This document shows, piece after piece, positions 37,396-46,390 of a stretch of 64,000 nucleotides of DNA. The translations under genes were made by a program, and so were the position numbers. Under the pieces are notes generated by a model. The model was given only the letters and a program-made list of their open reading frames with translations, was not told where the DNA came from and ran no database searches. Positions within the stretch are counted from its first letter, which is position 1. Each line of letters begins with the position of its first letter. Source of the DNA: Halopseudomonas sabulinigri (GTDB lineage: Bacteria > Pseudomonadota > Gammaproteobacteria > Pseudomonadales > Pseudomonadaceae); NCBI GenBank assembly GCA_011053055.1, contig DRHT01000047.1, positions 1 through 64,000 on the forward strand, in the 5' to 3' direction.

Positions 37396-38727
37396 CTATA
37401 CAGCTGCCAAGCGGATTTTTACACGCAGCCCGGGCGCAGCATTCTCCGCCCAGATGCGTCCGCCCTGCAGGCGCACCATGCCCTCGGCGATCGCCAAGCC
37501 CAGGCCAAAGCCGCTGCCGCCAGGGCGCGCCTGACACAATCGCGCAAAGGGCCGGAAGATCACCTCCAGCTCGCTTTCCGGTACACCTGGGCCCTGATCC
37601 GCGATACACAAACACCAATGCTCCGGCTCGGCTTGCGCACTTAGGTTGACCACAGCCTCGGGTGGCGAATAACGAATGGCATTGCGCAGGATGTTTTCCA
37701 TCGCCTGAGCCAGTGCGTTGAGGTTGCCCTGCACGGCGCAGTCAGATGGCACGGTCGCGGTGATACGCTCCGCTGGCCAACCCGATTCGAACAGAGCGTC
37801 CTCGCGCAATACATCCCAAAGCGCGGCAATATCTACCTGCTCGCAGTCCTGCTGCGGTTGCTCACTGTCGAGCCAGGCCAGTTCCAGAGTGCTGTCCACC
37901 AGTGTTTGCATAACGCCGGTTTCGCGTTCCAGACGGTCACGCAGATCGCTCAGCGAGAGTTCGCTTTCACTGGCAACCCGCAGGCGACTCAGCGGCGTAC
38001 GTAGCTCGTGCGAGAGATCACGTAACAGTTGCCGTTGTTGCGTCACCGAATCACGCAAACGCTGGGTCAGGTACTCCAAGGAACGACCCAGCTCGCCGAG
38101 CTCATCACGCCGCTGCGCCATGGATTCCGGCAACAGTGCCTCCAACGGGTTAGCACGCAGCGCATTGGCCTGACGCCGCAGTTGCTCCAGTGGCGAAATC
38201 AACAGCCAGTACAGCAGGCCACAGAACAGCACCGACAGCAGTATCGGCAGGGCGTACATCACCAGCGCGTTAAGCAATGCCCGGTTCTGCCAAGGACGAA
38301 ACTGCTCCGGAAGACGCAGGATCAGCTGCGCGCCATCAGCCGCCAAAGGTATCGCCACCAGAGGTAATTGCTGGCTGCGCAGACTCATCGGCCATTTGAA
38401 ATGACGTACGAAGGTCAGCTGGCTCTGCTGTTCAACACTCAATTGCTGGTTGCCCAGTGGTTGCAAGTCGGCGTCCACCACCACCAGCCAGATGGTTTCA
38501 CGCTCAGCCAGCGCCGCACGCCAGGCATCCAACGCCGCCGGACCCTTCTGCAATGCACGCTGCGCCTGCTCGCCGTAACCGCTCAATACCTGCACCGCCT
38601 CATCAGACAGGAAAGAGGTCTCGCGATCGATGCGTGCGCCAAGGTAATCACTGGCAGCAATCAGCAAGGTGCAGAAACCGGCGACCAGCAGCACCAGCCG
38701 CCAGAACAGGGAGTGACGGCGCGGCAT
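37396..38727 (-). CDS. Sensor histidine kinase, probable iron-siderophore responsive
   Basis: About 443 residues: hydrophobic segments near 9-28 and 153-178 flank a periplasmic sensor of about 120 residues. A HAMP region and dimerisation box RDLSHELRTPLSRLR (His 240) follow, then the N, G1 (DQGPGVPE) and G2 (GSGFGLGLAIAEGMV) ATP-binding boxes. ATG 38727 shares a base with the regulator stop (TGATG), so the two are coupled; the frame is open to 38970 within the regulator gene. Resembles PfeS-type kinases by context. Confidence 0.88.
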   Translation of the reverse strand: MPRRHSLFWRLVLLVAGFCTLLIAASDYLGARIDRETSFLSDEAVQVLSGYGEQAQRALQKGPAALDAWRAALAERETIWLVVVDADLQPLGNQQLSVEQQSQLTFVRHFKWPMSLRSQQLPLVAIPLAADGAQLILRLPEQFRPWQNRALLNALVMYALPILLSVLFCGLLYWLLISPLEQLRRQANALRANPLEALLPESMAQRRDELGELGRSLEYLTQRLRDSVTQQRQLLRDLSHELRTPLSRLRVASESELSLSDLRDRLERETGVMQTLVDSTLELAWLDSEQPQQDCEQVDIAALWDVLREDALFESGWPAERITATVPSDCAVQGNLNALAQAMENILRNAIRYSPPEAVVNLSAQAEPEHWCLCIADQGPGVPESELEVIFRPFARLCQARPGGSGFGLGLAIAEGMVRLQGGRIWAENAAPGLRVKIRLAAV

Positions 38728-39428
38728 CAATTGAGCTGCTCGCGTAACACGTAGCCTTGGCCCCACACCGATTCCAACCGCCAGCAGGTCACTTCGCCCC
38801 GAGCCAACTTGCGGCGAATATTGCTGACGTGCATATCCAGGCCACGATCGTGCTGGGAATACCCGCGGTGCAGCACTTGCTGATACAGGAAAGGTTTGCT
38901 CTGTACCTCGCCCACGTTGTCGTGCAACAGCTTCAGCAGACGGTATTCCGAAGGCGTAAGCTCCATCCACCGGCCGTCGTGCTGCAGATCGCTGCGGTTG
39001 TCGTCAAAGCCATGCAATGGATCTTGCGGCGCCGGTTGGCCGCGCTGCTCGTAGGCTACGCGGCGCAGAATGGCGACCATGCGCACCTGCAGCTCGGCAA
39101 AACTGAAGGGCTTTGGCAAGTAATCATCGGCACCGCAATCAAAGCCCTGAATCCGGCTTCCCTCATCACCCAGCGCCGACATCATCAGCACCGGCGTACG
39201 GCGCTGATGGCGCAGCGAAGTCAGTACCTCCAGGCCGCCAAGACCCGGCAGCATGACGTCGAGAAGTATCAGGTCGAACTGCCCGCCACGAGCCAGCGAC
39301 AGGCCAAGATTGCCATCGGTAGCGAGCGTAACCTCGAAGCCCTGGCTTTCCAGCGACGTTTTGAGGTGCGCGCCTAATACCGGATCGTCTTCGATCGTCA
39401 GAATCGAATGTGCGTTGTGCGCGAGCAT
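38727..39428 (-). CDS. OmpR-family response regulator, probable iron-siderophore responsive
   Basis: 233 residues: receiver domain with acidic pair ED 13-14, phospho-acceptor Asp 57 in LLDVMLPG and Lys 106 in LPKPF, then a winged-helix DNA-binding domain (about 135-230, ELTPSEYRLLKLLHDN, VSNIRRKL, VWGQGYVLRE). First gene of a regulator-kinase-TonB receptor set, like pfeR-pfeS-pfeA. A Fur-box-like site ends 17 bp before the start, so promoter and leader are very short. Confidence 0.88.
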   Translation of the reverse strand: MLAHNAHSILTIEDDPVLGAHLKTSLESQGFEVTLATDGNLGLSLARGGQFDLILLDVMLPGLGGLEVLTSLRHQRRTPVLMMSALGDEGSRIQGFDCGADDYLPKPFSFAELQVRMVAILRRVAYEQRGQPAPQDPLHGFDDNRSDLQHDGRWMELTPSEYRLLKLLHDNVGEVQSKPFLYQQVLHRGYSQHDRGLDMHVSNIRRKLARGEVTCWRLESVWGQGYVLREQLN

Positions 39429-39444
39429 AAATGGACCACATGAT

Positions 39445-39463
39445 ACAAATGAGAATCATTATA
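39445..39463 (-). promoter_or_regulatory. Fur-box-like site upstream of response regulator
   Basis: ACAAATGAGAATCATTATA on the plus strand matches 14 of 19 positions of the Fur consensus GATAATGATAATCATTATC. It lies 17 bp from the regulator start, so the two-component operon is probably iron-repressed. Confidence 0.75.
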
Positions 39464-39607
39464 TAGTGACGGCGGCCATGAGCTTTGTCCATCCGCCTGT
39501 CTGTGGTAAGCGCCCTGCCCTGTCACTCCTGCCCCATAGCCAGTACAATGCGCCGCCCGCCATCTCTGGCGCGCTCATTCATCTTTTATCTCCGGCAGGA
39601 CTGTCCC

Positions 39608-41197
39608 TTGATCTCCACCGCCAATATCACCATGCAGTTCGGCGCCAAGCCGCTGTTCGAGAACGTTTCCGTCAAATTCGGCAGTGGCCGACGTTACGGC
39701 CTGATCGGTGCCAACGGCAGCGGTAAGTCGACGTTTATGAAAATTCTCGGCGGCGAACTGGAGCCGTCCGGCGGCCAGGTGATGCTGGAACCCAATGTGC
39801 GCATGGGTAAGCTGCGGCAGGATCAGTTCGCCTACGAAGAATTCAGCGTGATCGACACCGTCATCATGGGTCACGAAGAGTTGTGGAAAGTGAAAGCTGA
39901 GCGCGACCGCATCTACTCGCTGCCGGAGATGAGCGAAGATGACGGCATGGCCGTTGCGGAGCTGGAAACCGAGTTCGCTGAAATGGACGGTTATACCGCG
40001 GAATCACGCGCCGGTGAGCTGTTGCTGGGTCTTGGCATTCCCATGGACCAGCACTTCGGCCCCATGAGCGAAGTGGCTCCCGGCTGGAAGCTGCGCGTGC
40101 TGCTGGCCCAGGCGCTGTTTTCTGATCCGGATCTCCTGTTGCTCGACGAACCCACCAACCACCTGGACATCAACACTATCCGCTGGTTGGAAGGTATTCT
40201 CACGGCGCGTAACAGCACCATGATCATCATTTCCCACGATCGCCACTTCCTCAATAGCGTGTGCACGCATATGGCGGACCTGGACTATCGGGAACTGCGC
40301 CTGTTCCCCGGCACTTACGACGAATACATGACCGCCGCGACGCAATCACGTGAACAACTGCTATCCGACAACGCCAAGAAGAAGGCGCAGATTGCCGAAC
40401 TACAGACCTTCGTCAGCCGCTTCTCAGCCAACGCCTCCAAGGCCAAGCAGGCAACCAGTCGAGCCAAGCAGATCGACAAGATCCAGCTCGACGAGGTCAA
40501 GCCGTCCAGCCGTATCAGTCCGTTCATTCGCTTTGATCAGGACAAGAAGCTGCACCGCCAAGCCGTGAAGCTGGAAAACGTCAGCCAGGGCTACGACGGC
40601 GAAGTCCTTTTCAAAAACCTCGGCTTGCAGATCGAAGCAGGCGAGCGCGTTGCCATTATCGGCCCCAACGGCATTGGCAAAACCACGCTGCTACGCACGC
40701 TGGTAGGTGAAATGGCCCCCATGAAAGGCGAAGTTAAATGGGCGGAAAGTGCCGATATTGGCTACTTCGCGCAGGATCACGCCGATGACTTTAAAGACGA
40801 CTACACCCTGTTCGAGTGGATGGGGCAGTGGACTCAAGCCGGCGAGCAAATGGTGCGTGGCACACTGGGCCGCATGCTGTTCTCCAACGACGATATCCTC
40901 AAATCGGTAAAGGTCATTTCCGGTGGTGAGCAGGGGCGCATGCTGTTCGGCAAGATGATCCTGAAAAGAGCCAACGTAATGCTGATGGACGAGCCGACCA
41001 ACCACCTTGATATGGAATCTATTGAGGCGCTGAACCTGGCATTGGAAAACTTCCCAGGCACCTTGGTGTTTGTCAGCCACGACCGCGAGTTCGTCAGCTC
41101 ACTGGCCACCCGTATCATCGAGCTGAAAGAAGACGGCGTGACCGACTTCAGCGGCACCTACGACGATTATCTGCGCAGCCAAGGCGTGGTGTTTTAA
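39608..41197 (+). CDS. ybiT: ABC-F family ATPase YbiT
   Basis: 529-residue cytosolic ABC-F protein with two ATPase domains and no membrane part, of the type that acts on ribosomes. First domain: Walker [10 protein letters not shown], Walker [13 protein letters not shown]. Second: [23 protein letters not shown] and [10 protein letters not shown], joined by a charged linker. The opening [24 protein letters not shown] is that of YbiT. I chose TTG 39608 because GGCAGGA lies seven bases upstream and the conserved sequence begins there; the frame continues to 39485 without homology. Confidence 0.93.
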   Translation: MISTANITMQFGAKPLFENVSVKFGSGRRYGLIGANGSGKSTFMKILGGELEPSGGQVMLEPNVRMGKLRQDQFAYEEFSVIDTVIMGHEELWKVKAERDRIYSLPEMSEDDGMAVAELETEFAEMDGYTAESRAGELLLGLGIPMDQHFGPMSEVAPGWKLRVLLAQALFSDPDLLLLDEPTNHLDINTIRWLEGILTARNSTMIIISHDRHFLNSVCTHMADLDYRELRLFPGTYDEYMTAATQSREQLLSDNAKKKAQIAELQTFVSRFSANASKAKQATSRAKQIDKIQLDEVKPSSRISPFIRFDQDKKLHRQAVKLENVSQGYDGEVLFKNLGLQIEAGERVAIIGPNGIGKTTLLRTLVGEMAPMKGEVKWAESADIGYFAQDHADDFKDDYTLFEWMGQWTQAGEQMVRGTLGRMLFSNDDILKSVKVISGGEQGRMLFGKMILKRANVMLMDEPTNHLDMESIEALNLALENFPGTLVFVSHDREFVSSLATRIIELKEDGVTDFSGTYDDYLRSQGVVF

Positions 41198-41212
41198 TCA
41201 TCTGTTAACTTC

Positions 41213-41239
41213 CGCGCCGTCGGCCAGGCCGACGGCGCG
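41213..41239. terminator. Bidirectional hairpin between ybiT and cold-shock/DUF1294 gene
   Basis: A perfect 13-bp GC-rich inverted repeat (41213-41225 with 41227-41239) lies between two convergent genes. Flanking T runs are weak (TGTTATT on the plus side), so termination efficiency is uncertain. Confidence 0.65.
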
Positions 41240-41244
41240 TGTTA

Positions 41245-41973
41245 TTAGCCCGTCACTAACGTCCTCATCAGTTGGCTGCCCAACAGCAGTCGATCAAACC
41301 AAAACACCTCGTGCAGCGCCACAATCAGCCAAAGCACCACCTGAAACGAGACCTTGCGGGTTTTGTGACGAAACACCTGTTGCGCGATCAACGCTCCCGG
41401 CCAGCCGCCCACAAACTCAGTAATGTGCAGGGTGTTTTCCGGCGTGCGCCATTGCCCCCGCTCCGCGCGACCCTTATCGATGGCGTATTGGATAAAACTC
41501 GCGATACTCATCAGCAAGTAAGCCAGCAACGGCCAAAGCGTCGCCTGCTGGCTTAGCATGCTGATACCGCCAAGCAACGGCAGCAGGCAGAGCACCGCAA
41601 AGAGCAGTACCTTCAACGGTAACCGGTGAATGCCAGCCGTCTCTCTGCGCGGGCGTCGCGCAGGTGGTTTAACAACCGGCCTTGGTGCGCTTGCGGGCTT
41701 GACCTTGCCAACTCTTTTAACGGCGTTTGCCCGAGGTTTGCGGCGAATCGCAGCACGATCAATGCTCAACCCTTCGCCGCGCATATGCTCTGCGCGCGGC
41801 CTGCCGTGCTCATCCTGACCAAGAACGTAGTACACCACACTGCCAGTCTCGGGCCGTGCATCACCGCGCACCGCCGAGATATGCACAAACAACCGTTCGC
41901 CACCCTCGTCGGGCTGAATGAAACCGAAACCCTTGTCATCGTTCCAGTTGATCAGCTTGCCACGCGCTTCCAT
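41245..41973 (-). CDS. Cold-shock domain / DUF1294 membrane fusion protein
   Basis: 242 residues in two parts. Residues 1-70 form a cold-shock OB fold with RNP motifs KGFGFI and LFVHIS. A basic Pro/Arg/Lys linker (about 75-115) leads to a DUF1294 membrane domain with three to four hydrophobic segments and the typical YAIDKGRAERGQWRTPENTLHITEFVGGWPGALIAQQVFRHKTRKVSF. This fusion is common in Gammaproteobacteria; it may tie a nucleic-acid-binding domain to the membrane, but its function is not known. Confidence 0.9.
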   Translation of the reverse strand: MEARGKLINWNDDKGFGFIQPDEGGERLFVHISAVRGDARPETGSVVYYVLGQDEHGRPRAEHMRGEGLSIDRAAIRRKPRANAVKRVGKVKPASAPRPVVKPPARRPRRETAGIHRLPLKVLLFAVLCLLPLLGGISMLSQQATLWPLLAYLLMSIASFIQYAIDKGRAERGQWRTPENTLHITEFVGGWPGALIAQQVFRHKTRKVSFQVVLWLIVALHEVFWFDRLLLGSQLMRTLVTG

Positions 41974-42109
41974 GGGTATTGCCTCCAGCCTCGGCCATTA
42001 ACTACCGGCGCTTTATACCACGCGGATGATCGCAAGCCAGGACACAAACAATCGAGCCATCAGTGAATAGTGTCTCTTTGATGTTAAATAGGCATTAAAA
42101 ATCAATAAC

Positions 42110-42138
42110 TTGTGTTAACCACATCACAGGCCTAGATT
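42110..42138 (+). promoter_or_regulatory. Candidate sigma70 promoter of haem peroxidase gene
   Basis: TTGTGT (42110-42115) and TAGATT (42133-42138) are separated by 17 bp, about 100 bp upstream of the TTG start. The rest of the 267-bp gap upstream of the gene holds nothing recognisable. Confidence 0.45.
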
Positions 42139-42240
42139 GAAAAGCGCTGCTGTCCGATGCGCAGAGTGGAGTTGCGTGTCGCGAGCCTGTGTTTAGCCGC
42201 GCAGAAAAACAAAGCCCAACGCACTAAAGGAGATAGCGCT

Positions 42241-43656
42241 TTGGCTGTTAAGCATCACGGCACCGTGCCGTTCAAAGGTATGAGTCATCTCTGCCTGTTT
42301 GGTGAAAACCAGGCCGATCGTTTTGGTCGCCTGTTCCAGCAACTCCCCCCGCTGTACCTCAACCCCACCCTGCTCCATGAAATCGGCAAATCCGGCGGCG
42401 TGATGGAGGATACCGGATTACCCAATCTGACCAAAAATGTCGCTGCCGGGCTGATTTTCTTCGGTCAATTCGTCGATCACGACATCACCCTGGATGCCAG
42501 CTCCTCGCTGCGCAACAACAACGAGCCGAACGAGATTACCAACGTACGCACGCCCTCGCTGGATCTGGACTGCCTCTACGGCGACGGACCGGAGGCGCAC
42601 CCCTATCTGTACGATGGTGACAAAATGCTGACCGGCAGCGACTACGCCAGCGACGCCAACGATCTGCGTCACCACGATTTGCCGCGCACCCCCAAGGGCA
42701 CCGCCATCATCGGCGACCCGCGCAATGACGAGAACCGCGTTATTTCCCAGCTGCAATTGGCCATGCTGCGCTTTCACAACCGGGTCTATGACGAGGTACA
42801 TAGCGAATGGGAGGAGGCCCGCCGCGTTACCACCTGGCACTACCAGTGGCTGGTGATAAACGAGTATCTGCGCACCATCTGCGGCGACTGGGTGGTGGAT
42901 GACATACTCGCCAATGGCCGCAAAATTTATCGGCCGGAATGCGGCGGTAGCCACAACGCCTATATTCCCATCGAGTTTGCCACCGCCGCCTACCGCTATG
43001 GCCACACCATGATTCCGCAGAAAATGCGTGTACAGCCTGGCGGCATTCAGCATGTGCTGTTCAGCCCCAGCTCGGCACTGGGTCGTGGCTTTACGCCGGT
43101 CGGCAGCACCGACGGCGTGGTCGATTGGGAGAGCCTGTTCGACAGTGGCAACGGTAACTACGAGCGTGCTGGCCAAGTAGACACCAAGCTGGCCGCCGCG
43201 TTGCTCGACCTGCCCTTTATGCCACCCAGTGCACCGGCCTTTGAGCGCTCGTTGGCGGTGCGTAACCTGTTACGCGCGCAGAGTTTCCTAGTGCCCTCGG
43301 GAGAGCAGGTAGCCGAATGTATGGCCGCCAGTGGGGCCGATGAAATCAGCGCGAGCGATATTGCCAAAGTGCGTGAGGCGGGTGCCAAGTTGGGGCTGCC
43401 CAAAGCCACACCGCTGTGGCTCTACATTCTAGCCGAAGGTCGGGTCATCGGTCGCATGGATGGCGAGAAGAGTTTCAGCAAGGGCGAAGGCTTGGGACCC
43501 GTCGGAGCACGACTGGTAGCCGAGGTGATCATCGGCTTGTTGGAGCTGGACCACCGCTCCTTCATGGGCTCCAACCGCAATTGGTCACCGCTGGACTCTG
43601 CTGACCGGGTAGGCAACAACGGTGTGACGTCCATCTATCAGATGTTAACCAGCTAA
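42241..43656 (+). CDS. Animal-type haem peroxidase (peroxidase-cyclooxygenase superfamily)
   Basis: About 471 residues. From the chosen start: distal motif GQFVDHDI with haem-linking Asp 79 and distal His 80, catalytic Arg 162 and Glu 165 in GDPRNDENR, and proximal His 256 in RYGHTMIPQ. These match the mammalian lactoperoxidase core, though the protein is bacterial. No signal peptide is seen, so it is probably cytosolic or exported by another route. TTG 42241 is preceded by AAAGGAG eight bases away; the frame to 42157 lacks a ribosome site. Substrate unknown (halide, fatty acid or other). Transcribed alone. Confidence 0.88.
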   Translation: MAVKHHGTVPFKGMSHLCLFGENQADRFGRLFQQLPPLYLNPTLLHEIGKSGGVMEDTGLPNLTKNVAAGLIFFGQFVDHDITLDASSSLRNNNEPNEITNVRTPSLDLDCLYGDGPEAHPYLYDGDKMLTGSDYASDANDLRHHDLPRTPKGTAIIGDPRNDENRVISQLQLAMLRFHNRVYDEVHSEWEEARRVTTWHYQWLVINEYLRTICGDWVVDDILANGRKIYRPECGGSHNAYIPIEFATAAYRYGHTMIPQKMRVQPGGIQHVLFSPSSALGRGFTPVGSTDGVVDWESLFDSGNGNYERAGQVDTKLAAALLDLPFMPPSAPAFERSLAVRNLLRAQSFLVPSGEQVAECMAASGADEISASDIAKVREAGAKLGLPKATPLWLYILAEGRVIGRMDGEKSFSKGEGLGPVGARLVAEVIIGLLELDHRSFMGSNRNWSPLDSADRVGNNGVTSIYQMLTS

Positions 43657-43661
43657 GTACC

Positions 43662-43703
43662 AGCGCCGCCCGGCAGGGTTATTCTGCCAGGTCGGGTGGC
43701 GCT
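43662..43703. terminator. Hairpin between convergent peroxidase and glycerate kinase genes
   Basis: AGCGCC (43662-43667) pairs with GGCGCT (43698-43703), with an inner GGCAG/CTGCC stem. It lies exactly between the two stops. There is no T run, so this is a likely but not proven terminator. Confidence 0.5.
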
Positions 43704-44858
43704 TCAGCTATTGCCCGCTGTACCAGCCGTACCCGCGATCTGCCACAGACGGGCCAGATCCGAAGCTCGTGCGGTAAGTTGTGCGCCAGCGTCCTGCATG
43801 GCCTGCTCTAGCGTCAGCGGCCCAGGGGCTAAACTAAACGCCGCGCCTATGCCCTCGGCATACAAGCGTTGATAGCCATCGCCCAAGCTACCGGCCAGCG
43901 CAATCACGGGAACCCCGGCGCTGCGTGCCAAACGCGCTACACCCACTGGCGTTTTGCCGTGCAGGCTTTGGCCATCCAGACGCCCTTCACCGGTAATCAC
44001 CAGATCAGCGCCTTGCAGCATTTCCGCCAGCCCACACAGCTCGGCCACCAGTTCCACGCCGGGGCGAAATTGCGCTTTGAGCACCGCCTTGGCGGCAAAG
44101 CCCAAACCACCCGCGGCACCCACACCCGGCTGGTAGCGCACATCGTCACCCAGAGTTGCCGCCATCACATCAGCGAAATGCCCCAGCGCGCTATCCAGCT
44201 GCGCGACCTGTACTGGGTTGGCGCCCTTTTGCGGACCGAATACCGCCGAGGCGCCTTTGGGGCCACACAGGGGGTTATCCACATCTGCGGCGACCATTAC
44301 CTCAACCTGTGCCAGGCGAGTGTCCAGGCCAGTTAGATCAATGTGTTGCAGCTGCTGGAGCGCGGCGCCGCCGGGCGCTAACTCGTTACCGTCAATACCA
44401 AGAAAACGCACACCCAGCGCCTGCAGAAGACCGGCGCCAGCATCATTGGTGGCGCTGCCGCCAAGGCCCAGCACAATACGCCGAGCGCCCGCATCCAGCG
44501 CAGCGCGAATCAGCTCGCCGGTGCCGTAACTGCTTGCCAGGCGCACATCACGCTCAGCTGCCGGAACCAGATGCAGACCACTGGCAGACGCCATTTCGAT
44601 CATCGCCTGCTGACCAGGCAGCCAACCCCAGTGTGCCTGCACTGCTGCGCCCAAGGGGCCCTGCACTGTGCATTCACGCCGCTCACCGGCAACCACGGCC
44701 AGTACAGCATCTACGGTGCCTTCGCCGCCGTCTGCCATCGGGCAACAGAGCAATTCAGCGTCAGGAAAAACCCGCGCCCAGCCAGTAGCAATAGCTTCAG
44801 CTACCGCACTGGCCGACAAACTTTCCTTGAACGAGTCAGGGGCAATAACCAGTTTCAT
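43704..44858 (-). CDS. Glycerate kinase (GarK/GlxK family)
   Basis: Phosphorylates glycerate, feeding glyoxylate or sugar-acid breakdown into glycolysis. About 384 residues: KLVIAPDSFKESLSASAVAEAIATGW, MADGGEGTVDAV, LGLGGSATNDAGAGLLQALG and DLVITGEGRLDGQSLHGKTPVGVARLA are all class II glycerate kinase signatures. ATG 44858 overlaps the permease stop (TGATG). Last gene of the cdaR-gntP-kinase set. Confidence 0.95.
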   Translation of the reverse strand: MKLVIAPDSFKESLSASAVAEAIATGWARVFPDAELLCCPMADGGEGTVDAVLAVVAGERRECTVQGPLGAAVQAHWGWLPGQQAMIEMASASGLHLVPAAERDVRLASSYGTGELIRAALDAGARRIVLGLGGSATNDAGAGLLQALGVRFLGIDGNELAPGGAALQQLQHIDLTGLDTRLAQVEVMVAADVDNPLCGPKGASAVFGPQKGANPVQVAQLDSALGHFADVMAATLGDDVRYQPGVGAAGGLGFAAKAVLKAQFRPGVELVAELCGLAEMLQGADLVITGEGRLDGQSLHGKTPVGVARLARSAGVPVIALAGSLGDGYQRLYAEGIGAAFSLAPGPLTLEQAMQDAGAQLTARASDLARLWQIAGTAGTAGNS

Positions 44859-46216
44859 CAGAGCAGCACCAGACTCAGCAGCCACACGGTGATAATGCCG
44901 GCAACGCCCTGCACCAATGTGCCCATGGTCTGCGCTTTATAAGCAGTGCTCACGCTCATGCGGCTGAATTGGGTAACGACCCAGAAGAAGCTGTCGTTGG
45001 CATGCGATACGGTCATCGAACCCGCACCGATCGCCATGACGCACAACACACGACCCATTTCACTGTCGAGCCCCAGCTGATCCAACAGCGGTGCGACCAA
45101 CGCCGAAGTAGTCACCAGCGCGACTGTAGTAGAGCCTTGCGCCGACTTTAGCGCTGCAGCGACGATAAAGGGCATGAAAAGACCAATGCCGAGCCCAGAC
45201 AGGGTCGCGCCCAGATAATCGCCCAACGGGGTAATTTTCAGCATGGCGCCAAAAGCACCACCCGCACCGGTGATCAGCAGAATGGGCGCCGCCGCTTGAA
45301 TGCCTTCCACCACGCGCTCATGAAACTCTTCGCGCTTACTGTCCGAGCGCAGCAGCGTGCATGCCAAGCCCAGGCCAACCGCCAGGGCAACCACTGGCTG
45401 ACCGAGGAAGGCCAAGACCGTATAGATGAAGCCTTCGCCAACCGGCTTGGCCGGCAGGTTAGCCAAGGTACCCAAACAGATCAGGCCAATCGGCAGGAAG
45501 ATAGGCGCGAAGGCCTTGGTTGCACTGGGCAGCACGCCGTATTTAGCGCGAATCTGCTCATAGTCTTCGTTGTCCATCACGTGGGTGCCGTTGTCGACCA
45601 GCTCGATATCCTTACCGATGAAACGGTTAGCCCAGAGCATACCCGCGAGCGCTGTGACCATGGAAACCACCAGACCGACTAAAATCACCAGCCCGAGATT
45701 GTTCTCCAGCCCGAGATTACCGGCCGCGGCAATCGGACCGGGAGTGGGCGGTACAAAGGTGTGCGACGCATAAAGGCCGGTCGCCAGCGCCACGCTCATG
45801 GCGATCACAGAAATCTTCATGCGCGCCGCCAGCGCGTTCTTCAGCGAGTTGAGAATCACATATCCAGAATCGCAGAACACCGGGATCGACACCAGATAGC
45901 CGATGATCGACATAGTTAACGTGGGGAAGCGCTCACCGAGCAGCTTGATCACAGTTTCCGCCATGGTAATGGCCGCACCGCTGCGCTCGAGAATAACGCC
46001 GATGATAGTGCCCAACACGATCACGATGCCGATATAGCCGAGGATGCCGCCAAAGCCCGAGGTGATCGTTTTAACGATCTCCATTGTCGGCACTTGATAG
46101 GCAAAGCCCGCCAGCAGCGCAGCTGCAAGCAAAGCAAGAAAGGGATGTAACTTAGCGCGAGCAGTCGCCAGTACGATAAACGCGATCAGGGCGACCAAAA
46201 TCAGGACCAGACCCAT
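44858..46216 (-). CDS. GntP-family permease (probable glycerate or sugar-acid uptake)
   Basis: About 452 residues with 12-14 hydrophobic segments. GntP signatures: HPFLALLAAALLAG, GFGGILGYIGIVIVLGTIIGVILERSGAA, SHTFVPPTPGPIAAAGNLG and GAGSMTVSHANDSFFWVV. ATG 46216 has AAGGAG seven bases upstream; the frame to 46273 is unsupported. It is coupled to the glycerate kinase and follows cdaR, so glycerate or a sugar acid is the likely substrate. Confidence 0.92.
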   Translation of the reverse strand: MGLVLILVALIAFIVLATARAKLHPFLALLAAALLAGFAYQVPTMEIVKTITSGFGGILGYIGIVIVLGTIIGVILERSGAAITMAETVIKLLGERFPTLTMSIIGYLVSIPVFCDSGYVILNSLKNALAARMKISVIAMSVALATGLYASHTFVPPTPGPIAAAGNLGLENNLGLVILVGLVVSMVTALAGMLWANRFIGKDIELVDNGTHVMDNEDYEQIRAKYGVLPSATKAFAPIFLPIGLICLGTLANLPAKPVGEGFIYTVLAFLGQPVVALAVGLGLACTLLRSDSKREEFHERVVEGIQAAAPILLITGAGGAFGAMLKITPLGDYLGATLSGLGIGLFMPFIVAAALKSAQGSTTVALVTTSALVAPLLDQLGLDSEMGRVLCVMAIGAGSMTVSHANDSFFWVVTQFSRMSVSTAYKAQTMGTLVQGVAGIITVWLLSLVLL

Positions 46217-46308
46217 GACTGAACTCCTTTTTATTGTGTATGCCGGTATGGGTGAAAAGGCTGCGAACCGCATAGGGTGCAGCTAAGCGCTTATTGTTGC
46301 CCAGTCGC

Positions 46309-46336
46309 CTTATAATTACCCTATGCATGCGCACAA
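46309..46336 (-). promoter_or_regulatory. Candidate promoter of gntP-glycerate kinase operon
   Basis: On the minus strand TTGTGC and TATAAG are separated by 16 bp, about 95 bp upstream of the permease start and after the cdaR stop. Control by CdaR is likely from context; no CdaR consensus was recognised. Confidence 0.4.
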
Positions 46337-46390
46337 CAAATGGCACTAATTAGCAGCTCTAATATGTGCAGATGCCCAAGTCTTTTTGCG

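Noticed and set aside
42418-43176. Minus-strand open frame antisense to the haem peroxidase
   Set aside because: No recognisable domain; low-complexity Val/Ala/Gly composition typical of shadow frames. The same holds for 49360-50094 antisense to pycA.
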